46,561 nucleotides of DNA from Truepera sp. GTDB taxonomy: Bacteria; Deinococcota; Deinococci; Deinococcales; Trueperaceae. A model generated the notes under the pieces. The model made no database searches, had not been told where the DNA came from, and worked only from the letters and a program-made list of their open reading frames with translations. Location: contig JAGXSJ010000018.1 of NCBI GenBank assembly GCA_018333895.1, forward strand, positions 1-46,561, read 5' to 3'. Of this stretch, positions 7,086 through 15,037 are shown piece after piece (positions within the stretch are counted from its first letter, which is position 1; every line of letters starts with the position of its first letter). The translations under genes and the position numbers were made by a program.

Positions 7086-9596
7086 CTATCGCGGGATGAT
7101 CAGCACCATTCCGGCAAAGATCAGGTCGGGGTTATCGCCGATGAGAAAGGCATTGGCTGCCATGATGGCCGGCCAGCGGTTGCCATCGCGATAGAAGAAG
7201 GCGGCAATTGAGGAGAGGGAGTCGCCGGGCTGCACGGTGTAGATGCCGCGCGCGCCAGTGAGCCGGGCCACCTCGGACTGGGCTGCTTCGAGCGTCAGGC
7301 GCGCCGCCTCGAGCTCGGCCTGCTGCGCGGCGGTAAGGCTCTCAAGCTGCGAGGCTGCCCGCAGCAGCACCTCGTACTCGCGGGTGAGGGTGTTGGCGCG
7401 GCCTTGGGCCTCTTCGAGCTGGGCCGCCAGGGCTTCACGCTGGGTGGCTAACACCTCGGTCTGTGCGGCGACCTGCCTGAGTTCTTGAGCCAGGCTGTCG
7501 CGCTCGCGGGCGAGGTCGCTAAGTTCGCCGCGAACTTGCCCGAGGGTGGTTTGCAACGCTTCATGCTCGCCTTCCAAAGCCTTAAGGCGCGACTCCAGCG
7601 CAGTCCTGTCCGCTTCTAAGGTGGCGATCTGTTCGGCCAGGGCCTCACGCTCACTCTGGGTTTGGTCCAGCGCGGCTTGCAGCTCTGCGGCAGCCGTGGC
7701 CTGCCGTGCGAGATCGCTGCGCAACGCCGTAATCTGAGCGTCGCTCGCGGCAATCTGACCCAAAAGCCCGTCACGCTCCTGAGCAAGCTCGGCAAGTTGG
7801 GTTGACAGGGTATCGCGCTCCTGAACAAGCTCAGCAGCCCGGGCTGAAAGGGTATTGCGCTCACCGGTAAGTTCGGCCAGTTGACGGGTGCTGTCCTCGA
7901 GCTGCTGGGTCAGGGTGGCCTGGGCGGCAGTAGCTGCTTCACGTTCTACCTGTACTGCACTCAGCGCCGCAGTAAGTTCGGCGACCTGTGCCTCTAGCTG
8001 CTGCGCACGGGCAGCGGCTGCGGCTAGCTGCTCGTCATCGGCAGCGACTTGGCCGAGGAGCGTGTCACGCTCTGCGGTGAGCTGGGCAAGCTGGGTTGAT
8101 AGGGCGTCACGCTCGCTCCGCATTGCGCTCAGCGTCGTTTCCAGTTCGGTCCTGACCGCTTGTAGCGCAGCGATTTCGGCCTCGCGCTCGGTGATTTGTA
8201 CCCTAAACTCATCCCGCTCGCCGGTTAGCGCCTGCACAGTCTCGTCGAGCCTGGAGGCGGCGGCCTCGGCTTGCTGCAGGGCGGCCTGGGTGGCGCTTAG
8301 CTGCGCTTGGGTAGACTCAAGCGCCTGGCCTGCCGTATCGCGTTCGGCTTGCGCGGCGCTCAGCATCGCTTCGCGCTCGGCGAGTTGCGCCTCTAGCGCA
8401 GTCAGTTGCTGAGTGCGCACCGCGGCCTCACTGCGCAACGTTTCTAGTTCGCTACCGAGTTGAGCTAAAGCCGCCACCTGGGCAGCCGAGGTAGCTTCGG
8501 CCTCCTCCAGACTCGCCTCCTGGCGCGCTACGGTTTCGCTCAGCCGCGCCACTTCAGCCATCAAGGCTTCACGCTCCTGGCGCAGGGCGTCAAGTTGCCG
8601 CTCGAGCTGCGAACGGGCGCTTAAGGCCTCATCCAGGCTCTGCTGGGCGGTTGACAGCTCCGCTTCCAGCGCGGCCACGGCGGCTTCGCTGTCGCGCAGC
8701 TGGGACAACAGCGCGTCACGCTCGGTGGCTAGGTCGGCTAGCTGCCGGCGGAGCGCATCGCCGTTGCTTTGCGCCTCGTTGAGCTGGGCAGTTAAGGTCT
8801 CTAGCTGCTGCTGTAGAGCCTCCCGATTCTCTACCGCCCCGGCCAGCCGGGCCTGGGTATCGGCTAGCTGAGCCTCAAGTTCGGCGATGGTGGTTTCGGT
8901 CTGAGTGAGTTGCGCCTCTAGGGTCTGCCGCTCGGTTTCGAGTACGTTCAGCTCAGCCTCTAGTGCGGCTCGAGCCTGGCGGGCGATCTCTAGCTCGCTC
9001 TGAACTCCCTCGAGCTGGGCGCTTAACAGGTTTAGGTGCTGCTGATCGGCCTCAGCTTGCTGCAGGGCGGCCTGAGTAGCAGCTAGCTGAGCTTCCAGGA
9101 CCGCTAGCGCCTGGCGGGCTTCGTCGCGCTCGCCGGTAAGTTCGGCCAGTCGGCGTGCGCTGTCGTCGAGCTGCTGGGCCAGAGCGGCGGCAGCCGCGTC
9201 GCGCTCGGCTTGCGCCGCCATCGTCGCAGCGGTGAGTTCGGCGACCTGTGCTTCTAGTGCCGCCAATTGTTGCGTGCGGGTATCGACCTCGCGCTGTAAT
9301 GCGGCGAGGCGCTCGCCGGTAAGCTCGGCCAGCTGGGCCACCAGGGCATCGCGCTCAGTGGTGATCGCCTCAAGCTGCTGCTGCAACGGCTCGAGCTGCG
9401 CACCGACCTCGCCTGCCACCCTCAGCTCTGTTTCCAGCGTGGCCACCCGCGCCTGCGCGCTGCTCAACTCACCTTGCAACCGACTGACCTGCTGTTGCAG
9501 TGAGCGGTTCTGGCTCCAGATTAGTGCCACCACCCCGACTACCAGGACTACAAACACACCTAAAAGCCATACAGGGATCGTTCGAGGGATCATCAT
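7086..9596 (-). CDS. Membrane-anchored giant coiled-coil protein with C-terminal LysM domain
   Basis: The 836 residues consist of a short cytoplasmic lead (MMIPRTIP), one transmembrane helix (about 8-27), about 750 residues of nearly uninterrupted heptad coiled coil rich in Ala, Gln, Glu and Leu, and a C-terminal LysM domain (YTVQPGDSLSSIAAFFYRDG to GMVLIIPR). LysM binds peptidoglycan, so the protein probably spans from the inner membrane to the wall as a long rod. Blocks such as LAELTGERD, LEAQLAATQAALQQAE and ERDALxxQL recur, showing growth by internal duplication. The frame is open to 9716, but the ATG at 9596 is preceded by GGAGGTG, while the longer form would overlap the divergent gene. 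Its role is not recognisable beyond an envelope scaffold. Confidence 0.88.
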   Translation of the reverse strand: MMIPRTIPVWLLGVFVVLVVGVVALIWSQNRSLQQQVSRLQGELSSAQARVATLETELRVAGEVGAQLEPLQQQLEAITTERDALVAQLAELTGERLAALQREVDTRTQQLAALEAQVAELTAATMAAQAERDAAAAALAQQLDDSARRLAELTGERDEARQALAVLEAQLAATQAALQQAEADQQHLNLLSAQLEGVQSELEIARQARAALEAELNVLETERQTLEAQLTQTETTIAELEAQLADTQARLAGAVENREALQQQLETLTAQLNEAQSNGDALRRQLADLATERDALLSQLRDSEAAVAALEAELSTAQQSLDEALSARSQLERQLDALRQEREALMAEVARLSETVARQEASLEEAEATSAAQVAALAQLGSELETLRSEAAVRTQQLTALEAQLAEREAMLSAAQAERDTAGQALESTQAQLSATQAALQQAEAAASRLDETVQALTGERDEFRVQITEREAEIAALQAVRTELETTLSAMRSERDALSTQLAQLTAERDTLLGQVAADDEQLAAAAARAQQLEAQVAELTAALSAVQVEREAATAAQATLTQQLEDSTRQLAELTGERNTLSARAAELVQERDTLSTQLAELAQERDGLLGQIAASDAQITALRSDLARQATAAAELQAALDQTQSEREALAEQIATLEADRTALESRLKALEGEHEALQTTLGQVRGELSDLARERDSLAQELRQVAAQTEVLATQREALAAQLEEAQGRANTLTREYEVLLRAASQLESLTAAQQAELEAARLTLEAAQSEVARLTGARGIYTVQPGDSLSSIAAFFYRDGNRWPAIMAANAFLIGDNPDLIFAGMVLIIPR

Positions 9597-9650
9597 TGCA
9601 CCTCCACGGTCTCGGGTCCTTAAAGGTAGTCTACACCTGGGGAGAGTACA

Positions 9651-10433
9651 ATGACTAGCGAGAAGCGAGGTAACGCTGTGCAACGAATCCGATACCAGAG
9701 TGTGGACGGCAGCCACTGGGGCGAATTAGAAGGCGGCATGATCTATGAGCTTACCAGCCTGATGGGGCGGCGCAGCGGCCACACTTTGATGCTCTCTGAG
9801 GTCAGCCTGCTGCCACCATGCGAGCCCAGGTTGATCGTCTGCGTAGGCAAGAACTACGCCAAACATATCCGCGAAATGGGCGGCGACGACCTCCCTAAGG
9901 AGCCGGGGCTGTTCCTCAAAGGTCTCAATACCCTGAGCGGGCCGGGCGACCCCATCCCTTACCCTTCATGGACCAGCGAACTCCACTACGAAGGGGAACT
10001 AGCAGTAGTGATCGCCCGCACCATGAAGTGCGTGCCCGTGGAGGAAGCCCTGGAGTATGTGCTGGGCTATACCTGCGCCTGCGACGTGACCGCCCGCGAC
10101 AAGCAGCAGAGCGACCTGCAGTGGGTGCGCGCCAAGTCCGCCGACGGCTTCTGCCCAGTCGGCCCTTGGCTCGAGACTGACCTCGATCCGACCCGGCTGA
10201 ACGTGCGCACCTATGTCAACGGGGTGCTGCGCCAGGACGGTGACACCGCCGACATGATCTTCTCGGTAGCGGAGATACTTAGCTACATCAGTCAGCACCT
10301 GACCTTGCAGCCCGGCGACTTGGTCTTAACCGGCACGCCCGACGGGGTAGGGCCGCTAGCAATCGGCGACGAGGTCGAAGTGATGATCGAAGGGATCGGC
10401 ACGCTCAGCAACGTAGTCGAACGCGCGGAGTAG
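9651..10433 (+). CDS. Fumarylacetoacetate hydrolase (FAH) family protein
   Basis: FAH-fold enzyme of 260 residues, the length of the short FAHD1-like hydrolases, isomerases and decarboxylases. Visible: CVGKNYAKHIREMG (about 64-77), GPGDPIPYP, the metal ligands E114 and E116 in HYEGELAVVI and D145 in CACDVTARD, the RAKSADGFCPVGPW substrate loop, and GDLVLTGTPDGVG near the C-terminus. The chemistry (oxaloacetate decarboxylation, or a hydratase/isomerase step of aromatic breakdown) cannot be told from the sequence. GGGGAG precedes the ATG. It is followed after 2 nt by the MBL-fold gene, so the two are co-transcribed. Confidence 0.93.
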   Translation: MTSEKRGNAVQRIRYQSVDGSHWGELEGGMIYELTSLMGRRSGHTLMLSEVSLLPPCEPRLIVCVGKNYAKHIREMGGDDLPKEPGLFLKGLNTLSGPGDPIPYPSWTSELHYEGELAVVIARTMKCVPVEEALEYVLGYTCACDVTARDKQQSDLQWVRAKSADGFCPVGPWLETDLDPTRLNVRTYVNGVLRQDGDTADMIFSVAEILSYISQHLTLQPGDLVLTGTPDGVGPLAIGDEVEVMIEGIGTLSNVVERAE

Positions 10434-10435
10434 CC

Positions 10436-11365
10436 GTGCCGAGTGTGCAGCAGCTTGGCGACCTCTATCTCATCGATACCGAGCACGTGGGGCGCCTTAA
10501 AACGGTCGGGGTGTTCTTGCTCCCGGCTGCTGATGGGCGCTTTGCCCTGATTGAGACCGGCTCGGCGGTCAGCCTGCCCATACTTGAGGCCGGAATCCAG
10601 CAAGCTGGCTTTGCTCCCGAGGCGTTAGCAGCCATCCTGGTGACCCATATCCATCTCGATCACGCCGGGGCAGCGGGGGTGTTGGCACGCCGCTACGGCG
10701 CTGAGGTCTACGTCCACCAAGTCGGCGCGCCTCACCTGGCCGACCCCAGTCGCCTAATTGCCAGCGCCGAGCGCATCTACGGCCCGGACATGGCGCGGCT
10801 GTGGGGCGAGGTGGTGGCCGTGCCCGAGACGCAACTGCGAGCACTTGCGGGCGGCGAGCGGCTGCGCATACTGGGGCATGAGCTGAGGGTGCTCTACACC
10901 CCTGGCCACGCCTCGCACCATGTCTGCTTCCTGTTTGAGGGCGCGCTCTTTACCGGCGACGCCGCAGCCATTAAGCTGCCGGGCAGCCCGGTCATCCGCC
11001 CTGCCACCCCGCCGCCCGAAGTGGACTTGGAGCGGTGGGAGGCGTCACTCGACGCCCTGTTAGCGGTAGCGCCGGAGCGCTTGCTGCTGACGCACTTTGG
11101 CGCAGTGAGCGAACCACAGGAGCACCTACTGGCGGTTAAAGAGCGCAACCGCCTCTGGGCCGAGGCCATCTTAGCGGGCCTCCAGGCCGGTGAGGACGAT
11201 GCCGCACTTATCCGGCGCATCACCGCCTTGGGCGAGGCGGAGCTGAGGGCTGCTGGGGCTCCCCCCGAGCTGATCGCGCTGCACAGCGAGACCAGCAGCT
11301 ATCCCATGACGGTGGTCGGACTTAAGCGCTACTGGCTCAAGCACCACCCCGAGCGGCTATCTTAG
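10436..11365 (+). CDS. MBL-fold (metallo-beta-lactamase superfamily) hydrolase
   Basis: Zinc-dependent hydrolase of 309 residues, starting with GTG 2 nt after the stop of the FAH-family gene. The metal motif HxHxDH is H71-I-H73-L-D75-H76 in VTHIHLDHAGAAG. Further ligands are the His in TPGHASHHVCF and the Asp in LFTGDAAAI; the C-terminal LTHFG supplies the last His. A helical C-terminal extension (about 200-309) is similar to that of other Deinococcus-type MBL hydrolases. The substrate is unknown. A thioesterase- or lactonase-like role next to a FAH enzyme is a guess. Confidence 0.92.
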   Translation: MPSVQQLGDLYLIDTEHVGRLKTVGVFLLPAADGRFALIETGSAVSLPILEAGIQQAGFAPEALAAILVTHIHLDHAGAAGVLARRYGAEVYVHQVGAPHLADPSRLIASAERIYGPDMARLWGEVVAVPETQLRALAGGERLRILGHELRVLYTPGHASHHVCFLFEGALFTGDAAAIKLPGSPVIRPATPPPEVDLERWEASLDALLAVAPERLLLTHFGAVSEPQEHLLAVKERNRLWAEAILAGLQAGEDDAALIRRITALGEAELRAAGAPPELIALHSETSSYPMTVVGLKRYWLKHHPERLS

Positions 11366-11424
11366 GATCGCGGCCGGGTCGCGGTGGAAGTCGGTCGGTT
11401 TTGTGCGGGGTAGTTGCCACCCGA

Positions 11425-11445
11425 GGTACCTTTCCGTAAGGTACC
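11425..11445. repeat. Short perfect hairpin upstream of purN
   Basis: GGTACCTT and AAGGTACC pair over 8 bp around TCCGT. The right arm overlaps TACCAT (11442-11447), a possible -10 placed 6 nt before the purN ATG. It could end the MBL transcript or act as an operator. There is no U-run. Confidence 0.5.
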
Positions 11446-11453
11446 ATTCTGTG

Positions 11454-12044
11454 ATGCCCTTCCCGCTCTCCCGCCCCGCCCGCATGGCAGTGTTAGCTTC
11501 GGGCCGCGGGAGCAACTTACAGGCGTTGCTCACGGCCTTTCCGCCGGGCGACCCGCTGGGATCGGTAGTGCTGGTGATCAGCAACCGCGCTACAGCAGGG
11601 GCGCTGGCCATAGCCGAGGCCCATGGCGTGGCGGCCCGCTATATCCCCTGTGGGCGCGACCGCCAAGGCTTCGAGCAGGCCGCCGCTCAGGCCTTAGACC
11701 AGGCTGGCATCGACCTGATCTGTTTGGCTGGCTTCATGCGCCTGCTGTCACCGGCCTTTGTTGAGCGCTACGCCGGGCGCATCCTGAATATCCACCCGTC
11801 GCTGCTGCCAGTCTTTCCGGGCTTGAATGCACAGCAACAAGCACTGGCAGCGGGAGTATCAGTCTCCGGCTGCACGGTGCATTGGGTAGATGCTGGTGTG
11901 GACTCCGGTCCTATCGTGTTGCAGCGCCAGGTGCCGGTAATTCCGGACGACACCGTCGAAACGTTATCGGATAGGATTCTTAATGAGGAGCACCGACTCT
12001 ACCCCGAGGCGGTGCGGCTGGTCTTGCAGGGAGGAATACCGTGA
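11454..12044 (+). CDS. purN: Phosphoribosylglycinamide formyltransferase PurN
   Basis: Transfers a formyl group from 10-formyl-tetrahydrofolate to GAR in step 3 of purine synthesis. From this ATG there are 196 residues, a normal length. Motifs: [16 protein letters not shown] near the N-terminus, [18 protein letters not shown], the catalytic NIHPSLLP (Asn and His) and [10 protein letters not shown] (catalytic Asp). The frame is open upstream to 11403, but that stretch is unlike the family. MAVLASG at 11484 is an alternative start. A -10-like TACCAT lies just 6 nt before the chosen ATG, and no Shine-Dalgarno is seen. It overlaps purD by 4 nt. Confidence 0.96.
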   Translation: MPFPLSRPARMAVLASGRGSNLQALLTAFPPGDPLGSVVLVISNRATAGALAIAEAHGVAARYIPCGRDRQGFEQAAAQALDQAGIDLICLAGFMRLLSPAFVERYAGRILNIHPSLLPVFPGLNAQQQALAAGVSVSGCTVHWVDAGVDSGPIVLQRQVPVIPDDTVETLSDRILNEEHRLYPEAVRLVLQGGIP

Positions 12045-13285
12045 GAGTGATGATCGTCGGTAGTGGCGGGCGGGAGCACGCCCTGGCCTGGAAGTTAGCT
12101 CAGTCGCCACGCGTAAGCGAGATCATCGCGGTGCCGGGTAACGCCGGGATGGCCCAACTAGGGCGCACGCTGGCCGCGCCGCTTACTCCCGAGGCGCTGT
12201 TAGCGATCGCCCATGCCGAGCGGGTCGATCTGACCGTGGTCGGCCCCGAGACTCCGTTAGCGGCAGGGGTGGTCGACCTATTCGAGGCGGCGGGCAGGCG
12301 GATCTTTGGTCCTAACCGGGCGGCGGCGCAGCTTGAGGGCTCCAAGCGCTTTGCCAAGGAGTTCATGCAGCGTTACGGCATCCCTACTGCCCGTTACCAG
12401 AGCTTCACCGACAGCCTCTCAGCGGTAGCCTATATCCAGTCTATGGGGGCCCCCATCGTGGTCAAGGATTCGAACTTGGCGGCCGGTAAGGGGGTCACGG
12501 TGGCGCAGAGCACCGCCGAGGCGATTCAGGCCGCACGCAACATCCTGGAGGCTCCGGAGGGCGGGCAAGTGGTCATTGAGGCCTTTTTAAGCGGCCAGGA
12601 GGTGAGCCTCCTAGTGTTCACCGACGGCGAGACGATCCGCCCCATGCCGCTCTCACAGGATTACAAACAGGCCTTTGAGGGCGATATGGGGCCGATGACC
12701 GGCGGGATGGGGGTGGTGGCGCCGGTGCCGCTGCTGAGCGAAGCGCAGCTAGCACAGATCGAACGCGACATCCTAGTACCGACGCTGCATGGCCTAAAGC
12801 AGGAGGGGATCGGCTACCGGGGGGTGCTCTACCTCGGCCTGATGATAACTGAGGAGGGCGCACAGGCGCTTGAGTACAACGTGCGCTTCGGTGACCCCGA
12901 GGCGCAGGCGGTGCTGCCGCTGTTGCAGACCGACCTGCTCGAGGTCATGGAGGCGGTGATAGCGGGTCGCTTGCACGAGGTTACGCTGAGCTGGCGCTCG
13001 AAGGTAGCGAGCTGTGTGGTGATGGCGGCGTCGGGGTATCCCGGCGACTACGCGCGGCACTTACCCATCAGGATTCCGGCTGAGCTGCCTGAGGGGGTGC
13101 TGGTCTTTCATGCCGGTACTGAGCTGCATCACGGCGAACTCCGCAGCAGTGGCGGCCGGGTATTAGGAGTCACAGCGCTAGCTGAGTCGCTCGAGGCCTC
13201 TTTAAGCGCGGCCTATCAGGCGGTTAAGCGGATCGAGTTCCCTCAGGCGCACTATCGTTGCGATATCGGCTGGCGGTTGCGCTAA
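12041..13285 (+). CDS. purD: Phosphoribosylamine-glycine ligase PurD
   Basis: ATP-dependent joining of phosphoribosylamine and glycine (GAR synthetase), purine pathway step 2; 414 residues, typical length. The GTG start overlaps the purN stop (GTGA). Motifs: [14 protein letters not shown] at the N-terminus, [37 protein letters not shown] in the ATP-grasp domain, [18 protein letters not shown], and [12 protein letters not shown] (metal and ATP contacts). The C-terminal domain contains [10 protein letters not shown]. The purN-purD pair supplies consecutive steps and is translationally coupled. Confidence 0.97.
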   Translation: MRVMIVGSGGREHALAWKLAQSPRVSEIIAVPGNAGMAQLGRTLAAPLTPEALLAIAHAERVDLTVVGPETPLAAGVVDLFEAAGRRIFGPNRAAAQLEGSKRFAKEFMQRYGIPTARYQSFTDSLSAVAYIQSMGAPIVVKDSNLAAGKGVTVAQSTAEAIQAARNILEAPEGGQVVIEAFLSGQEVSLLVFTDGETIRPMPLSQDYKQAFEGDMGPMTGGMGVVAPVPLLSEAQLAQIERDILVPTLHGLKQEGIGYRGVLYLGLMITEEGAQALEYNVRFGDPEAQAVLPLLQTDLLEVMEAVIAGRLHEVTLSWRSKVASCVVMAASGYPGDYARHLPIRIPAELPEGVLVFHAGTELHHGELRSSGGRVLGVTALAESLEASLSAAYQAVKRIEFPQAHYRCDIGWRLR

Positions 13286-13302
13286 GCGGCAGGCCCAACC
13301 GG

Positions 13303-13368
13303 TTGCCTGTTGCTGTGTAACGGCGCGGTATACTGTTCTCACAAGCGAGGCAGACTTTAACTGCCCGC
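13303..13368 (+). promoter_or_regulatory. Putative promoter and hairpin leader of the 13490 gene
   Basis: TATACT (13329-13334) is a good -10; TTGCCT (13303-13308) is the nearest -35-like match, but the spacer is a long 20 bp. The expected transcript begins near 13341, right before a stable hairpin at 13345-13368 (GCG-a-GGCAG pairing with CTGCC-CGC around ACTTTAA). Confidence 0.45.
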
Positions 13369-13383
13369 GAAGGAGTGGCTAGA

Positions 13384-13437
13384 GTGAAACCAACCGATCT
13401 CACGCGAAACCCGGTCGGCTCCGGCGGTATTGGCTGA
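13384..13437 (+). CDS. Possible 17-residue leader peptide
   Basis: GTG start 10 nt after AAGGAG, reading MKPTDLTRNPVGSGGIG and a TGA stop. It lies between a hairpin leader and the ribosome binding site of the membrane-protein gene at 13490. Composition gives no hint of an amino-acid attenuator. It could be chance. Confidence 0.3.
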   Translation: MKPTDLTRNPVGSGGIG

Positions 13438-13489
13438 AGGGGTGTTCGGTGATGGGTTCCCGGTATTTTACGGCTAGCGTGAAGGAGTT

Positions 13490-13921
13490 ATGAACTACGC
13501 AGCTCTCATCGCTCTGTTGGCAGCGCTCGCCTTCTCGCTCCCGTTTTTGGTCAATCTGGCCGAACAGGCTGGGATAACGCGCAACACTGGTGTGATCACT
13601 ACCCTAACGGCAGCGGTATTGGTGCTGGCTTTTATCGTGATAAGGGGACGGATGCAGCGTAGACAGGCCATCGAAGCGCGCATCGAGGCGATTGGTCGCC
13701 AGCGACAAGCTGCGCCACTCGATCCCGAGTCGTTCTTTATGCACGGCGACCACCTGGGCGACCTGCTGCTGACCGCCGGACGTCCGCGTGAGGCGCTAGC
13801 TGCCTTTACCGCTTATCGCCAAGTGGCGCAACAGGCGGGGCGAGATGTAACGGCGGTCAGTCAGGCTATTGCTACGCTCGAAGCGCGCCTGCACGAGGAG
13901 GGGGGCCATGCGAGCCTATAG
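13490..13921 (+). CDS. Hypothetical membrane protein with two TM helices and a helical C-terminus
   Basis: Not recognised. The 143 residues contain two predicted transmembrane helices (about 4-24 and 34-53), a basic turn (RGRMQRRQ), and a soluble alpha-helical tail. The motif HGDHLGDLLLTAGRPREALAAFTAYRQVAQQ (split over about 85-115) resembles a single TPR-like helical hairpin. The start is supported by AAGGAG 4 nt upstream. It overlaps the next small gene by 14 nt and probably forms a unit with it and rsmI. The role is unknown. Confidence 0.7.
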   Translation: MNYAALIALLAALAFSLPFLVNLAEQAGITRNTGVITTLTAAVLVLAFIVIRGRMQRRQAIEARIEAIGRQRQAAPLDPESFFMHGDHLGDLLLTAGRPREALAAFTAYRQVAQQAGRDVTAVSQAIATLEARLHEEGGHASL

Positions 13922-14093
13922 GGGGTTGGTCCAAGGCGGCAAGGTAATCTTACCTGAAGGGGTGGAGCTGCCTGAGGGGGCAGTAGTGACGGTTACCATC
14001 GGCGAGGCGGAGTTAATCCGAGCACAGCTCCGCCTGGCGCTACGGCGCAACCTGCGCCACCGCGCCCGCCCTCGCGTGGTTGTGCCCGTCTAG
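13908..14093 (+). CDS. Small AbrB/DUF104-like protein (possible antitoxin)
   Basis: A 61-residue protein beginning MRAYRGLVQGGKVILPEGVE, with ELPEGAVVTVTI following. The GKVxLPEGVELPEGxxVxV pattern is characteristic of DUF104/AbrB-type swapped-hairpin antitoxins. The basic Arg-rich C-terminus (RRNLRHRARPR) is not part of that fold. The ATG sits 5 nt after GAGGAGGGG, inside the end of the preceding gene. No partner toxin such as a PIN-domain protein is adjacent, so if it is an antitoxin it is an orphan. Confidence 0.6.
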   Translation: MRAYRGLVQGGKVILPEGVELPEGAVVTVTIGEAELIRAQLRLALRRNLRHRARPRVVVPV

Positions 14094-14094
14094 T

Positions 14095-14913
14095 GTGGCC
14101 CACCTTACGCTGGTCCCAACACCGATTGGCAACCTCGAAGACATTACCTTGCGCGCGCTGCGGGTCTTGCGTGAAGCCGACATAGTAGCCGCGGAGGACA
14201 CCCGGCATAGCGGCAAGCTGCTGTTGCACTTTAATATCGACAAGCCCCTAGCCAGGCTCGACGCCCACACCGTGCTAACCAGAGCTCCAGCGCTCTTGGC
14301 AACGCACGCCCGGTTGGCCTTCGTTAGCGATGCCGGCACCCCTGGCCTGTCTGACCCCGGCGCCGAACTAATTAGGCTGGCGCTGGCGCGGGGCGATACA
14401 GTGGAGGTGCTCCCCGGCCCCACAGCGCTGATTCCGGCGCTAGTGCTGTCCGGCCTGCCGCTGGGCCGCTTCGCTTTCGAGGGGTTCTTGCCGCGCAGCG
14501 GACGGATGCGCCGTGAGCGGCTGGCAGCTATCGCTGCTAGCGACCGCACGGTGGCCATCTATGAGGCACCGCAGCGACTGCCGGCGACTCTACGGGAGCT
14601 GATAGTCCTGTGCGGACCACAGCGCCGGGCTAGCGTCAGCCGCGAGCTTAGCAAGCGCTTCGAAGAGACGGTCCGCGGCTCGCTGGCCGAGCTTATGGCC
14701 CATTTCGAGGCCGATGAGGTTCGGGGCGAGGTGGTGCTGGTGCTCGCCCCGGCCCCTGCGGTAGAAGCGCAAGAGGCCGATTGGGTACAGCAGGCTGCGG
14801 CGCTAACTGAGGAGGGGCTGTCGGGCAAGGCGCTACGGCAGGCGCTGATAGCGCGGGGCGCACCGCGCAACCTGGCGTATGCGCTGTCGCTGGCAGCGAA
14901 GGCGGTGAGGTAA
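14095..14913 (+). CDS. rsmI: 16S rRNA (cytidine1402-2'-O)-methyltransferase RsmI
   Basis: SAM-dependent tetrapyrrole-methylase-fold enzyme that 2'-O-methylates C1402 in the ribosomal P site; 272 residues, normal length. Motifs: VPTPIGNLEDITLRAL near the N-terminus, AAEDTRHSGKLL, FVSDAGTPGLSDPGAELI, PGPTALIPALVLSGLP and YEAPQRLPATL. The C-terminal domain (GLSGKALRQALIARG) matches the RsmI tail. GTG at 14095 is chosen because it follows the upstream stop by one base and gives the usual MAHLTLVPTPIGN start; TTG at 14080 would add five residues. Confidence 0.95.
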   Translation: MAHLTLVPTPIGNLEDITLRALRVLREADIVAAEDTRHSGKLLLHFNIDKPLARLDAHTVLTRAPALLATHARLAFVSDAGTPGLSDPGAELIRLALARGDTVEVLPGPTALIPALVLSGLPLGRFAFEGFLPRSGRMRRERLAAIAASDRTVAIYEAPQRLPATLRELIVLCGPQRRASVSRELSKRFEETVRGSLAELMAHFEADEVRGEVVLVLAPAPAVEAQEADWVQQAAALTEEGLSGKALRQALIARGAPRNLAYALSLAAKAVR

Positions 14914-14944
14914 AGGGTGATCGCGGAGATGCCGACGCTGCCAG

Positions 14945-14965
14945 GCGGCACCTGACAAGAAGGTG
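14945..14965. repeat. Hairpin after rsmI
   Basis: GGCACCT and AGGTGCC pair perfectly around GACAAGA, followed by AAAAG. It may end rsmI transcription, although there is no U-run on the plus strand. Confidence 0.4.
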
Positions 14966-14980
14966 CCAAAAGCCACTAGT

Positions 14981-15012
14981 TGATAGACTGAGAGCCTGAT
15001 AGACTGAGGGCC
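14981..15012 (+). repeat. Tandem 16-bp duplication carrying two extended -10 boxes
   Basis: TGATAGACTGAGAGCC is directly followed by TGATAGACTGAGGGCC, one mismatch. Each copy starts with TGATAGACT, which fits TGnTAnnnT, so the amylase gene may have a duplicated extended -10 promoter about 30-50 bp before its start. Confidence 0.7.
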
Positions 15013-15037
15013 TTAACTACTGCCTAAGGAGGCTTAT

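Noticed and set aside
7149-7156. CATTGGCT as a right attachment site matching the tRNA-Thr 3' end
   Set aside because: Only 8 bp match, inside the conserved LysM coding sequence; likely chance.
7243-9654. Several open plus-strand frames opposite the coiled-coil gene
   Set aside because: They are Ser/Ala/Cys-rich shadow translations of the repetitive coiled-coil gene, with no domains or ribosome binding sites.
13341-13489. Known riboswitch in the 13490 leader
   Set aside because: I compared it by eye with SAM, TPP, cobalamin, c-di-GMP and guanidine core motifs and found no match; kept only as an unexplained leader.
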